Source: Candidatus Hydrogenedentota bacterium
GTDB lineage: Bacteria; Hydrogenedentota; Hydrogenedentia; Hydrogenedentales; JAEUWI01
NCBI GenBank assembly: GCA_019637335.1
Contig: JAHBVV010000034.1
Span: 1-64,000, forward strand
DNA length: 64,000 bases
Direction of reading: 5' to 3'
The position numbers were made by a program, and so were the translations under genes. Below the pieces are notes generated by a model. That model saw only the letters and a program-made list of their open reading frames with translations. It was not told the DNA's origin and did no database searches. Position 1 is the stretch's first letter, and every line of letters begins with the position of its first letter. Positions 34,374 through 43,815 of this stretch are shown here, piece by piece.

Positions 34374-35933
34374 TCACCGCGGCGGGGCCCACCGTTCCCG
34401 GGCGCGGGCTCGAATATCGATCGCGTCCGTGTCGTTGGGCTGTGCGGGGCCCGCCGTGCTCCGGCCCTCCTCCACGTAGCGCTCCAGCAGCGCGAGCAGG
34501 CGATCGGCGATGTCGGGATGCGCGTCGCGGACGTTGCACGTTTCTCCCGGGTCGTCTTCCAGGTTGTAGAGTTCGAAGACGGGTGGCGTGTCATAGTCGA
34601 CGAGGATGACCAATTTCCAGGGGCCCTGCCGGATCGCGAATCCGCCCCGCGTATCGTGGTGGACGATCGCGTCCCGCGGCGGAACCCCGACGCCGCCGGT
34701 CAGGACGTGCAGCATGTTCACGCTGTCCTCGCCGGCGTTGTCCGGCAATCGCTCATCCACGATGGCGGCGGTTGTCGCGAACAGATCGTTCAGCCCAATC
34801 AACTGATCGTTCCGCGTTCCCGGGGCCACGACGCCCGGCCAGCGCACGACCAGAGGGACTCGGTGGCCCCCTTCCCAGATCTGCGCCTTGCGCCCCCGGT
34901 ATGGCCCGCTGGATTGGTGGCCGTGCTCCAGGAGCGTGTCCATGCCCGTGTAGTGAGAGGCGCCGTTGTCGGCGGTGAACACGACCAGGGTGTCCTCCGC
35001 GACGCCCGCTTCCTCCAGCGCCTGAATCACCCGGCCCGCCGACCAGTCGGTCTCCATGATGAAGTCGGCAATCGGGGCGATGCCGCTGGCGCCGCGAAAG
35101 CGCGCCGACGGGGAAATAGGCTCGTGCGGCGAGGTCATGGAGAAAAACAGGAAGAAGGGTTCCGCGGCGCGCGCGCGTTCGTGAACATACGAGACCGCGC
35201 GATCGGTGATCGTTGGAAGTATCTCGTCGAAGCGCCAGCCCGGCGCCATGGGCGCCCCGTCGTATCCCACGATAATTGTGTCGTCGGCCGTATTCCTGTC
35301 CGTGGGCTGCACAACAACGCGGTCGTTTTCGATGAAGGTGAACGGCGGAAAATTCGGCACGTCCGTACCGAAGTAGTAGTCGAAGCCCCGCGTCGTCGGC
35401 CCGCCCGCGATGGGCGCGTCGAACACCGCCTGTTTCTCCGGCCCGTCCCCCTCGCCGGCCCAGTCCCAGCCAAGATGCCATTTTCCGATGCACGCCGTGT
35501 GGTAGCCGCGCCCTTGGAGCATTCCCGGCAGCGTCAGCCGGTTGGGCGCGATGAGCGGGGGCTCGTACGGGGCGATCACCCATCGCTGCAGCGTCGTGCG
35601 CCACGCGTAGCGGCCCGTCAACAGCGCGTACCGGCTCGGCGTGCAGACGGCGGAGGCGCTGTGCGCGTCCGTAAACGCCATGCCCTCGCGCACAAGCGCG
35701 TCGAGATGGGGCGTCGGAATCTTCGCGTCCGGATTCAGCGCGTTAATGTCGCCCACGCCCAGGTCGTCCGCCAGAATGACGACGATATTCGGCGTCCGCT
35801 TCGCGGGCGGCGGGCCAGTCCGCCCGGTATGCGCGCACCCGAAAAGCATCGCCGCGCCGGCCGCGCCGGCAAGCCCGCTTAGAAAGGCCCTGCGATTGCA
35901 CACCGTTCCCGAAGTCATTGGCTCCCAATGCAT
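34374..35933 (-). CDS. Exported sulfatase with Tat-like/lipoprotein leader
   Basis: The protein has 519 residues from the ATG at 35933; an ATG at 35918 is an alternative. The leader CNRRAFLSGLAGAAGAAMLF resembles a twin-arginine signal and runs into a lipobox-like LFGC (C33). The sulfatase domain begins NIVVILADDLGVGDINALN. The formylglycine signature is CTPSR with C97, and GKWHLGWDW and FTADNGASHYTGM carry further active-site residues. It would hydrolyse sulfate esters in the periplasm or at the membrane. It lies 37 bp downstream of the PVC-type dehydrogenase gene on the same strand, so the two probably share a transcript. Confidence 0.92.
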   Translation of the reverse strand: MHWEPMTSGTVCNRRAFLSGLAGAAGAAMLFGCAHTGRTGPPPAKRTPNIVVILADDLGVGDINALNPDAKIPTPHLDALVREGMAFTDAHSASAVCTPSRYALLTGRYAWRTTLQRWVIAPYEPPLIAPNRLTLPGMLQGRGYHTACIGKWHLGWDWAGEGDGPEKQAVFDAPIAGGPTTRGFDYYFGTDVPNFPPFTFIENDRVVVQPTDRNTADDTIIVGYDGAPMAPGWRFDEILPTITDRAVSYVHERARAAEPFFLFFSMTSPHEPISPSARFRGASGIAPIADFIMETDWSAGRVIQALEEAGVAEDTLVVFTADNGASHYTGMDTLLEHGHQSSGPYRGRKAQIWEGGHRVPLVVRWPGVVAPGTRNDQLIGLNDLFATTAAIVDERLPDNAGEDSVNMLHVLTGGVGVPPRDAIVHHDTRGGFAIRQGPWKLVILVDYDTPPVFELYNLEDDPGETCNVRDAHPDIADRLLALLERYVEEGRSTAGPAQPNDTDAIDIRARARERWAPPR

Positions 35934-35970
35934 GGCGAACCTTTCGGCGCTATGGCGTTCGAGCGGTAGT

Positions 35971-38900
35971 TCACCGCGCCGGCGCGAGGCGCAGGCCACG
36001 GATATCCGCCAGCTCCTGTTTCAGCGGGCCGTCGGGGCGCAGGATGATGAGGTTGAGGCCGGCGCGCAGGGCCAGCCGCCCGCTGGGCTGCTCCTGGAAG
36101 CGATCGTAGCCGCCGGTGTCCGGCACTTCACCGCGCGCGCGGCTGCCCTCCGTCTCGATCGCGTAGAAATCGCCCGCGGACCGGCTGTCGGCGGCAAGCA
36201 GCACGGCGACGTCGTAGTCGCCCGCTTCCGCGACCTCCACCCGCCACTCGGCGATGTCCTCGGCGACGACCCACGGCGCGAGCACGTCGAGCGCGGGGCG
36301 GTAGGCAAGGCGCTGCCCGAAGACTGAGGCCAGGCGGGCGGGCAGGTCGATCGCGCCGTCCTCTCCGGGGCGGATGGCCTCGGGCGCCTCCTCGGGCGCG
36401 ACGAGCGCGAGTTCCTCCGCGCGCCAGGGCAGCGTGCGCCCGGCGGACTCCTGGCGGACGGCTGCGGCGAGCGCGGGGTCCACGGGCGCGGCGGCGTTGC
36501 CCCAGGCCCGGCGGATGTAGCTGAGGACGCTGGCGACCTCCTCGTCGGTGTAGACGCCGAACGCGGGCATGCTCAGGTTCCAGGTCTGCCCGTTCACCTC
36601 GATGGGGCCGTAGAGCCCGTTCAACACAATGCGGATCAGGCGCTCCGGCGGCCCGCCCACCCATTCGCTGTCGACGAGGGGCGGCGCGACGCCGGGCACG
36701 CCGCCGCCGTGGGGCTGGTGGCACGAGGTGCAGGCCTGGGCGTAGAGCTCCTGGCCGGCGCGCACGCGCGCTTCCTCTTCCGGCGTGAGCGGGGGCGCGT
36801 TCCGCGTCAGGGTGTCGGGCAGGGTCGCGCCGGGCCACGTGAACTGGTTGAGCGCCGCCAGCACCCGCTCGCGCGTGTTCACGTCGGGCGCGCGCAGGAG
36901 CCCGGTCAGCGCGGCGGGCTCTTCGGCCAGTTCGAAAGGCTGGGGATAGCGGATCCTCGCGAAGGCGTCGAGCAGCGCGTCCCGCCGCCACGCCTGATCC
37001 TCCGGGGTGGCCTCGAACAGCGTGAACAACGCCGCGACCCGCGCCGGCGCGGCCTCCTCCAGCACGCACTGCGCGATGAGCGAAACAAACGCGCCATCTT
37101 CCACGCCGAGGTCCAGCCAGCGCCGGAGGAAATCCAGCTCGCGCCCGGCCAGCCCGGTCAGCGCGGCGGTGCGGAACAGGGGATGCGCCTCGCGCGCGAC
37201 GAGATCCGCCAGCGCCGCCTCGGCCTCGGGCTCGTCCAGCGCGCCCAGGGCCATCGCCGCGTGCAGCCGCGCCATCGGGCCCGGATCGGACGCCACAGCC
37301 AGCACATCCGGCAGCATCGCGGAGTCCGCACCCGCCAGGCGCGCGGCGGCGGCGCGCACGCGTTCATCGCCGCTTGCGAGCGCCGCCCGCAGGCTGTCCG
37401 CGTCGAGGGCGTCGAGGCCGTGCAGCGTCCAGATCGCGTGCAACTGCGCGAGCGGATTGGACCCGCCGGCGGCCGCGCGCAGCAAGGGGACCGCGGACGC
37501 GTCCGCGCGCTCGACGAGCAGGCGCTGCGCGGTCAGGCGATGCCAGCCGTTCGGGTGGCCGAGCGCCGCCACGAGTTCTTCCGTCGAAGCCGTGGAGAGC
37601 GCGGGGGATCGCCGGTCGATGGGCCGGTCCTCCGCGACCACGCGCCAGATGCGCCCCAGGTCGTTCCCCTCGTTCAGCTTCCGCTCTTCGATCTGTTTCG
37701 TGAGCCACGGCACCATGAAGATCACGTGCTCGATGATCCCGTGGTACATGTCGGCGATGTACAGGGCGCCGTCCGGCCCCACCCGCGCGTTCACGGGACG
37801 AAACCGCTCGTCCGTGGACGCGAGAAATTCCTGCTCCGGCGGGTAGTGCCGTGCGGCCTCCGGCGCGATCCCCTCATCCAACACGAGCCGCCCGATCAGG
37901 TGCCCGCCCGACTCCGGCACGAACACATTCCGTCGCGCGTCCTCGGGGAACTGGTGGCCGTCGTAGTAGCAGGTCCCGCTCGCGATGGTGTAGGTCTGGA
38001 GGCGCCCGTCGTCGCGCAGCTCCAGCGCGCCCAGGGTCACCGCGGGCGTCACGCGGATGGGGAAGACCTCCTGCGCGTTCGCCGCAAAGTCCACGTTCAC
38101 GCCGAAGCCCCGCCGGTCCGCGCCGCCCCGCTGAAACACGCGCACGAGATGCGGGTTCCGCAGCAAGACGTCCGCCGGCAGATAGTCGCCGAAGAGCGCC
38201 CGGTTTTCGTAGCACGTCATGAAGCGCCCGGTCTCGTCAAACGTCACGCCGAACTGGCCGCGCTTGATGGTCGCCTCCTCCTCCAGCGCGCCGTCCCGCC
38301 AGCGGTAGCGCTTCCCCCAGTCCGCGCAGTGCAGCCAGTTGTCGATCCCGTAGCGCAGGCCGTTCGCCGTGTGTTGCGGATTCCCCGCCACGCCCATCTC
38401 GCCCACCTCAATGCGCCGGTCGGCCTGGAGGTCGCCGTCGGTGTCCTCGCAGAACCAGAGGAGCGGCGGCTCCTGCACCAGCACGCCGCCCTCCACAAAG
38501 GCCAGCGATCGCGGCATCACGAGGCCATCCAGAAAGACCGTGTGCTTGTCCGCGCGCCCGTCCCCGTCCGTATCCTCCAGCACCACCACGCGGCAGATCG
38601 GGTCGTCCTCGCCGCTGCCCGCGAGATCGCGCATGTAGCCCTGGTACTCCACCACCCAGATGCGCCCGTCGGGGTCGAACTCGAAGAAAATCGGGTTCTG
38701 CACAAACGGCTCCGCCGCCACCAGCTCCACGCGGTAGCCCGGGGCCACCCGGAACGATTCCAGCGCCTGCTCGGGTGACAACACCGGCGCGGGCGGCACG
38801 TCGATGCGCTTCAGCAGTTCTTCGCCCCGCTCCCAGTCCGCCCAGCCCGTCAGCGCGGAAGGCGGGCGCACGCGGGGACGCTCCGCCGGAACGCCCTCCT

Positions 38901-38991
38901 GCGCCGGCGCGGACGTTACGAAGGGAATCACGGCAATAATCAGGAGGCCGGTTGCGCGATACAGGGTGTTGCTTGTGTTCATAGAACCCAT
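35971..38991 (-). CDS. PVC-type membrane-associated dehydrogenase with HEAT repeats and cytochrome c domain
   Basis: In this exported 1006-residue protein, a signal peptide (about 5-30) is followed by a beta-propeller dehydrogenase-like domain (about 75-450: FRVAPGYRVELVAAEPFVQN, DPDGRIWVVEYQGYM, VVLEDTDGDGRADK). HEAT-like helical repeats follow (about 480-700). The cytochrome c domain carries CTSCH in QACTSCHQPHGGGVPG, and a beta-rich C-terminal domain has the pattern of a carbohydrate-binding module. This layout is characteristic of Planctomycetes, Verrucomicrobia and relatives, where many paralogues exist and the substrate is usually unknown; a sugar or polyol is likely. Two close starts exist (38991 and 38982) and neither has a strong ribosome site. 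Confidence 0.9.
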   Translation of the reverse strand: MGSMNTSNTLYRATGLLIIAVIPFVTSAPAQEGVPAERPRVRPPSALTGWADWERGEELLKRIDVPPAPVLSPEQALESFRVAPGYRVELVAAEPFVQNPIFFEFDPDGRIWVVEYQGYMRDLAGSGEDDPICRVVVLEDTDGDGRADKHTVFLDGLVMPRSLAFVEGGVLVQEPPLLWFCEDTDGDLQADRRIEVGEMGVAGNPQHTANGLRYGIDNWLHCADWGKRYRWRDGALEEEATIKRGQFGVTFDETGRFMTCYENRALFGDYLPADVLLRNPHLVRVFQRGGADRRGFGVNVDFAANAQEVFPIRVTPAVTLGALELRDDGRLQTYTIASGTCYYDGHQFPEDARRNVFVPESGGHLIGRLVLDEGIAPEAARHYPPEQEFLASTDERFRPVNARVGPDGALYIADMYHGIIEHVIFMVPWLTKQIEERKLNEGNDLGRIWRVVAEDRPIDRRSPALSTASTEELVAALGHPNGWHRLTAQRLLVERADASAVPLLRAAAGGSNPLAQLHAIWTLHGLDALDADSLRAALASGDERVRAAAARLAGADSAMLPDVLAVASDPGPMARLHAAMALGALDEPEAEAALADLVAREAHPLFRTAALTGLAGRELDFLRRWLDLGVEDGAFVSLIAQCVLEEAAPARVAALFTLFEATPEDQAWRRDALLDAFARIRYPQPFELAEEPAALTGLLRAPDVNTRERVLAALNQFTWPGATLPDTLTRNAPPLTPEEEARVRAGQELYAQACTSCHQPHGGGVPGVAPPLVDSEWVGGPPERLIRIVLNGLYGPIEVNGQTWNLSMPAFGVYTDEEVASVLSYIRRAWGNAAAPVDPALAAAVRQESAGRTLPWRAEELALVAPEEAPEAIRPGEDGAIDLPARLASVFGQRLAYRPALDVLAPWVVAEDIAEWRVEVAEAGDYDVAVLLAADSRSAGDFYAIETEGSRARGEVPDTGGYDRFQEQPSGRLALRAGLNLIILRPDGPLKQELADIRGLRLAPAR

Positions 38992-39042
38992 TCTGTCGTG
39001 AATAGTGGCAATTCTGGCCCACCCTCACAGTTTTTCAGGGAC

Positions 39043-39136
39043 GGCAGGGACATCAGGGACTTCAGGGACGGCAGGGACGTCAGGGACATCAGGGACATCA
39101 GGGACATCAGCGACATCAGCGACATCAGCGACGGCA
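39043..39136. repeat. 9-bp tandem repeat GGGACATCA
   Basis: About ten units of GGGAC(A/G)TCA, GGGACGGCA and CGACATCA variants stand between the end of the DMFase-like gene and the start of the dehydrogenase gene on the same strand. It is non-coding, with a 9-bp period like the other nonamer arrays in the window. Confidence 0.85.
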
Positions 39137-39170
39137 GATTGTACGATTCTGAAGTCCCTGCCGGCCCTGC

Positions 39171-40613
39171 CTACTTTGACAGCCGGTCGAGTATATTCTT
39201 CGTGATCCGCTCCACTTCCGGCGTTCCGCCCCGCAGGCCGTGCGCCCAGTCCGTCGTGCCCGAGGTGAACACCGTGCCGCCCCCGGGGGATGTGTACAGC
39301 CCGAGGCACGCCGCGCCCGTGCGCCCTTTTTCCCAACGCTCATACCACTCGCTGTCGCCCGGGTGCCAGCGCGCCGGCGCGGTGCAGAGCACGGTGAAGC
39401 TCTCCGGCGTCCCGTCCCGGTGCGTGGGGTAGGGCAGGCCATCGCGCCATTCGAGCTCGGCGCCGTCGCACTCGTACCCGGCGATCGTGTTCTCCCCGCC
39501 GAACTCGTCGCCCCGCTTCAGGCCCGTGCCCTCGAAGATCCAGTGCTCCGGACGGTGCACTGTCAGCGCGCCGCTCCCGTCCATGAATTGGTCGTGGCTC
39601 TTGTGGAAGCCGCCCCAGAGGAAACCGACGCCGGTGAGCTGGTTCTCCGGACGCCGCACCAGGTGGTGGCTCCAGAGCGTGGTGAGCAGCGTATAGTCGC
39701 CCGTCGCGAAAACGGGATCCTTGAAGTAGTTTTCCTTCCAGCACACCAGCGCGCGCCCCGCGTCCTCGCTGCGGACCTGCCAGCAGCAGGTGTTGCCGCT
39801 GAAAAACGCCACGTTTCCGCCTTTCGCGATAAACGCCTCCAAATGATCGCGCATCGGCGTGGACCAGTACTCGTCGTGGCCCACGCTGAGCACGAGCCGG
39901 TAGTTCTCCAGGAGTTCCGGCCGGAATTCAAGGTCCGAGTTCACCGCGAAGTCGAGCGTGTAGCCGTTGCGCTCCGCCCACTGCACGAACGGCAGCTCCC
40001 AGTTCGAGAACTGGCTGCCACCGGGGCGATCGAAGGATACGCGATTGCCCTGCACGCCCGCGCGCCCGTTGTACGCATACAGGCTCAGGCCGCCCCAGTT
40101 GTTGTAGGCGTTGTAGGTGTTTGTGGTGAGTTGCAGGAGGATCTTCGTGTTCTGGCCGGGCGCCGCCGGGCGCACCACGAAGTACGCGCTCGACTCCGCC
40201 GTCCGGCGTCCCCGGTGCGTGAACTTCCCGCCGCCGTCCGACGCCCGAAACACCACGTGGTAGTAGCCGCTGCGCCACTCGGCGGGCACGGTCACGCGGA
40301 AGGACTCCGGCCACTGGCACCCGTGGGAGGAGGCGTTCTCCGGAATCGGGTGGGCTTGCCCGGGGAGATCCTTCCCGATCCAGACGGTCTCGTTTTCCGC
40401 GCCGAGGCGCACGATCTCCGCCTCGAATTTCGTCGCGCCGGACGAAACGTGAAAGCTGACCTCCTCGCCCGGCGCAACGCTCAACTGGCCGGCGTAGCCC
40501 TCGATAAACAGCGGCGTCGCCGCATCCGCCCCGGCGGACACCCCCGCCAGCAACCCCGCGCAAACTACAAACACCCGAAGTGCGGCGCGCAACGCCGCGA
40601 AAGCATGAATCAT
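39171..40613 (-). CDS. Exported protein with N,N-dimethylformamidase beta-subunit-like domain
   Basis: The protein (480 residues) has a signal peptide (about 1-31). An N-terminal Ig-like domain (FIEGYAGQLSVAPGEEVSFH) is followed by a glutamine-amidotransferase-like region seen in the large subunit of dimethylformamidase: TNTYNAYNNWGGLSLY, SVGHDEYWSTPMRDHLEAFI and NVAFFSGNTCCWQVR. The histidine and aspartate of GHDEYW are strongly conserved in the family. Most members outside methylotrophs have unknown substrates and are exported, as here. The ATG at 40613 is chosen because it starts the signal peptide. It sits in a run of minus-strand exported catabolic genes. Confidence 0.82.
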   Translation of the reverse strand: MIHAFAALRAALRVFVVCAGLLAGVSAGADAATPLFIEGYAGQLSVAPGEEVSFHVSSGATKFEAEIVRLGAENETVWIGKDLPGQAHPIPENASSHGCQWPESFRVTVPAEWRSGYYHVVFRASDGGGKFTHRGRRTAESSAYFVVRPAAPGQNTKILLQLTTNTYNAYNNWGGLSLYAYNGRAGVQGNRVSFDRPGGSQFSNWELPFVQWAERNGYTLDFAVNSDLEFRPELLENYRLVLSVGHDEYWSTPMRDHLEAFIAKGGNVAFFSGNTCCWQVRSEDAGRALVCWKENYFKDPVFATGDYTLLTTLWSHHLVRRPENQLTGVGFLWGGFHKSHDQFMDGSGALTVHRPEHWIFEGTGLKRGDEFGGENTIAGYECDGAELEWRDGLPYPTHRDGTPESFTVLCTAPARWHPGDSEWYERWEKGRTGAACLGLYTSPGGGTVFTSGTTDWAHGLRGGTPEVERITKNILDRLSK

Positions 40614-40810
40614 CGTGTAACTGTCCCGTGTATCGTGCTGCGGCGCGCGGCATGCCACCGCCGGAAACTGAGCGCACGCCCGGACGGCGCCGCCAGCGCG
40701 CCGCCGCGTTCCCAACATCCCGGGCCGCTCAACGGAAACAGTTAATCAGAACCCCTCCGGTGAATCAAGGAAACCGAGCTCCGGGCAGGGGACGCACCCC
40801 GCACAAACGC

Positions 40811-41065
40811 CACCAAGGGACGTACCGCCGCACAGAAGCCAAACCCCACCCGGCAAACCGACCGTCCAACCCAACTCCCACGCACCAGCCACAATACCCA
40901 AAACGCGGGGGTATGTCCCGGCCCGAGCCCACCGCGTCACGCGATGGCGCAACCAAGGGACGTACCGCCGCACGGACGCCATACCCCACCCAGAAAACCG
41001 CCCGTCCAACTCAACTCCCAATCCCAGCCACAAAACCCAAAACGCGGGGGTATGTCCCGGCCCGA
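40811..41065. repeat. Tandem pair of 115-bp hairpin repeats
   Basis: Two units (40811-40926 and 40951-41065) each start with CCAAGGGACGTACCGCCGCA and end with AACGCGGGGGTATGTCCCGG. Within a unit the ends GGGACGTACC and GGTATGTCCC are nearly inverse, so each can form a long-range hairpin around an AC-rich loop of about 80 bases. A third copy is at 31281-31395. No gene is seen in 40745-41092. Confidence 0.8.
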
Positions 41066-41092
41066 TCCACCAACGCCACCCCGAACGCCTCC

Positions 41093-42580
41093 CTACTTCA
41101 ACAGCTTACCAGTCGACGACATAATGCCCGACATCACCCGCTCAAAGGCCTCGGCGTCGGCGCATGCCGAAATCGCCTCGGCCTTCTCGACAATACCGGC
41201 CTTGAAAAGCTCCACCGCGTACTGGTCGAAGCTCTTCATCTCGCTGTCCTGCTCCATGATGCCGTGCAGTTTGTCGAGATCGCCCTCGACGATGGCGTCG
41301 CGCACGATGGGGCGTCCGCCGATGAGGACTTCAACGCAGGGAATACGCCCGCCGCCCTTGCGCTTGAGCAGGCGCTGGCAGACCACCGCCGCCAGGGTAT
41401 ACGCAAGCTCCTGGCGGACCAGATCGCGCTCGCTCTGCGGGAAATAGCTGATCATGCGGTTGATCGTGTCGATCGCCGTGGTGGTGTGCAGCGTGCTGAA
41501 CACCATGTGCCCCGTTTCCGCCGCGCTCAGACCCGCGCGGATCGTGTCCACGTCGCGCATTTCGCCCACCAGGATCACGTCCGGGTCTTCGCGGAGCGCC
41601 CCGCGCAGCGCGTTTGCGAAGGAGAAGGTGTCCCGGCCCACCATGCGCTGGGAGATGATGCTCTTCTTGTCCTTGTACACGAATTCGACCGGATCTTCCG
41701 TCGTGATGATGTGCGCCTGGCGCTGCTCGTTGATGAAATCCACCATCGCCGCCAGCGTCGTGGACTTGCCGCTGCCCGTAATCCCGCACACGAGAAAGAG
41801 GCCGCGGTGCATCCAGCAGATCTTCTCGACGGTCTTTGGGAGGTCAAGCTTGTGGAGCGGAATCGGCTCCTCGGGAATCAGGCGGATGGCGAGCGCCATC
41901 GCGCCGGATTTGATATAGCCCGAGCAGCGGAGGTAGCCCACCCCCGCCGCGTGGTACTGAAAGCTGGATTCCTTCTCGGTTTCCAGCAAATGCATCTCGG
42001 ATTCCCCGCCAAGCTCCAGCACGATCTGCCGCATGTCGTCGGCGGAGATGATGTTCAGATCCAGCGGCAGCAGGTCCCCGTCGATCCGGATATAGGGCCG
42101 GTTGCCCGCGCGCAGGTGCAGATCGGAGGCGCCGCGCTGCTCCATCATTTCAATGAGCACGTTGATGTTGAAGTCCGACTTTACGAACTCGTCCGCGCGG
42201 AGCGTCCAGGTCATGGATCGCAGGCTCTCGGCCACGTACCGCTCGATTACCCCGTCGATGGGCGCCAGATGCTTGACCTGGCGCAACTCGAAGGGCGGCA
42301 CCGTGATCGTGCACTTGCCGTTCTTCCGTTCAACGCGGCATTGGATATTGGTCTCCTTCAGGGCGGCGTCGATCTCCTCCATGTTCACCCCGTCGCGGAG
42401 ATCGAAGGTTACCTTGAGCACATCGACGCGCCTGGTTAGATCCGGCGCCTTGGCGACCATCGTAGCGTTGGCCGTGGTGAAGGTCACCGCGGTGGGCATA
42501 CCCATCTCGCGAATCAGGTTCTCAAGACCGATCTTGAATACGTCAAAGACGGTGCTGTCCGACTTACTACCGATAAACAT
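41093..42580 (-). CDS. PilT/PilU-type twitching ATPase with a novel N-terminal domain
   Basis: The protein has 495 residues. Residues from about 140 form a PilT-like retraction ATPase: Walker A GITGSGKST (266-274), the Asp box ITTEDPVEFVY, Walker B DPDVILVGEMRD and the His box TGHMVFSTLHTTTA. ATPases of this family disassemble type IV pili at the inner membrane. About 135 extra residues precede the normal start and resemble no PilT N-terminus I know; they contain a beta-alpha segment (DVLKVTFDLRDGVNMEEIDA). No other pilus gene lies nearby, but a GspB-like gene is about 5.5 kb away. The assignment to PilT rather than PilU cannot be settled. Confidence 0.87.
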   Translation of the reverse strand: MFIGSKSDSTVFDVFKIGLENLIREMGMPTAVTFTTANATMVAKAPDLTRRVDVLKVTFDLRDGVNMEEIDAALKETNIQCRVERKNGKCTITVPPFELRQVKHLAPIDGVIERYVAESLRSMTWTLRADEFVKSDFNINVLIEMMEQRGASDLHLRAGNRPYIRIDGDLLPLDLNIISADDMRQIVLELGGESEMHLLETEKESSFQYHAAGVGYLRCSGYIKSGAMALAIRLIPEEPIPLHKLDLPKTVEKICWMHRGLFLVCGITGSGKSTTLAAMVDFINEQRQAHIITTEDPVEFVYKDKKSIISQRMVGRDTFSFANALRGALREDPDVILVGEMRDVDTIRAGLSAAETGHMVFSTLHTTTAIDTINRMISYFPQSERDLVRQELAYTLAAVVCQRLLKRKGGGRIPCVEVLIGGRPIVRDAIVEGDLDKLHGIMEQDSEMKSFDQYAVELFKAGIVEKAEAISACADAEAFERVMSGIMSSTGKLLK

Positions 42581-42806
42581 TCGGGGGGGCCTTTCTCTGA
42601 AGGAAGCGTGCGCTGAAGGGCGTCGCGGCGACGCAGGGGGCAGTCTAGCACGCGTTCTGTAAAACTGTCAAACGGTTGAACCGTAAGTATTGCGCCCCGG
42701 TCACCGCCTGTGGTACAGTTTTTTACCGTATTCGCAGACTCGCGCCCCCGGCGCCCCCGTCCGGCGTTCCCGGGATGCGCGCGACCGCCACAACCGGAGC
42801 CCGCCC

Positions 42807-43814
42807 ATGCCGGTTTCCCTTTTGTTCGTCATCGGTTCGCCCCGTTCGGGAACCACCTTGCTGGAGCGCATGCTCGACGCGCATCCCGCGGTCCAGGGCG
42901 GGCCCGAACCCCACCTGCTCACCCCGCTTGCGCACCTGGGCGTATGGAATCAGGTCGACAAGGCGCCCTATGACCACGTGCTCGCGGCGGAATCGCAAAA
43001 ACTCTTCGTGTCGAAGCTTCCGAACGGGGAGGAAGACTACTGGAAGGCCTGCCGCGCCTACTGCAACGTGCTCTACGGCCAGTACATGGCCGGGTCGGCG
43101 GCGCGCCTGTGCCTGGACAAGACGCCAGCCTACGCCCTTATTCTACCGTTTGTCGCGAAGGTCTTTCCAGACGCCAACTATGTTGTGCTGACCCGGCATC
43201 CGGCGGCGATCTTCGCGTCCTACGCGAACTCCTTTTTCGGCGGGGACTACGCCGCCGCCCAGGCCTACAACCCGATCCTGAACCGTTACGCGCCGGCGCT
43301 GGCGGCCTTCCTCCGGCAGGACGCCGTACCGTTCATCCATGTCCGGTATGAAGACCTGGTGGCGGACCCCGCGTCCGGTTTCCGGGCCATCTGCGACCAC
43401 CTTGGTATTCCCTTCGAAGAAAGCGCGATCGCGTACGGCGCATCACGCCGCACGGACGAAGGCGGCCTGGGCGATCCGATTGGGGTGAACCAGCACGACC
43501 GCCCCACCACGGCCTCGGTCGACAAGTGGGCGCGCGAACTGGCGGCGGACCCCGCGAAGCGCGATTTCGTGCGCGGCATTGTGGACAGCCTCGACCCCGC
43601 GGACCTGGCAACCCTGGGCTACCCGCCTGAAAGCCTGTGGGCGCCGCTGGAGGCCGCCGGCGGCGCGACGCAGCCAAAGCCGCCCCGGCTCAGTTGGTAT
43701 CGCATCCAGCGCAAGCTGATCGTGGGGCTCCGTGGCCAGGCGCAACGCCGGCCGCTGTTCCGCAAGGCGCTTCAGCGCGCCCGGCTCGTTTGCGACGTGC
43801 TCCTGCGGGAATAG
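42807..43814 (+). CDS. PAPS-dependent sulfotransferase family protein
   Basis: The 335-residue cytosolic protein starts MPVSLLFVIGSPRSGTTLLE. The 5'-phosphosulfate-binding loop is GSPRSGTT (10-17), and the 3'-phosphate-binding region is YVVLTRHPAAIFASYANSFF. HVRYEDLVADPASGF is the third conserved segment. It would transfer sulfate from PAPS to a sugar, lipid or protein. GGAG lies about 9 bp before the ATG. It may decorate the organism's own surface glycans, in contrast to the sulfatases that remove sulfate. Its stop is one base away from the convergent GH95 gene's stop. Confidence 0.88.
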   Translation: MPVSLLFVIGSPRSGTTLLERMLDAHPAVQGGPEPHLLTPLAHLGVWNQVDKAPYDHVLAAESQKLFVSKLPNGEEDYWKACRAYCNVLYGQYMAGSAARLCLDKTPAYALILPFVAKVFPDANYVVLTRHPAAIFASYANSFFGGDYAAAQAYNPILNRYAPALAAFLRQDAVPFIHVRYEDLVADPASGFRAICDHLGIPFEESAIAYGASRRTDEGGLGDPIGVNQHDRPTTASVDKWARELAADPAKRDFVRGIVDSLDPADLATLGYPPESLWAPLEAAGGATQPKPPRLSWYRIQRKLIVGLRGQAQRRPLFRKALQRARLVCDVLLRE

Positions 43815-43815
43815 C

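Noticed and set aside
40580-42439. A 619-codon plus-strand frame across the hairpin repeats and pilT
   Set aside because: It runs through tandem non-coding repeats and antisense to the PilT-type gene, with no domain.
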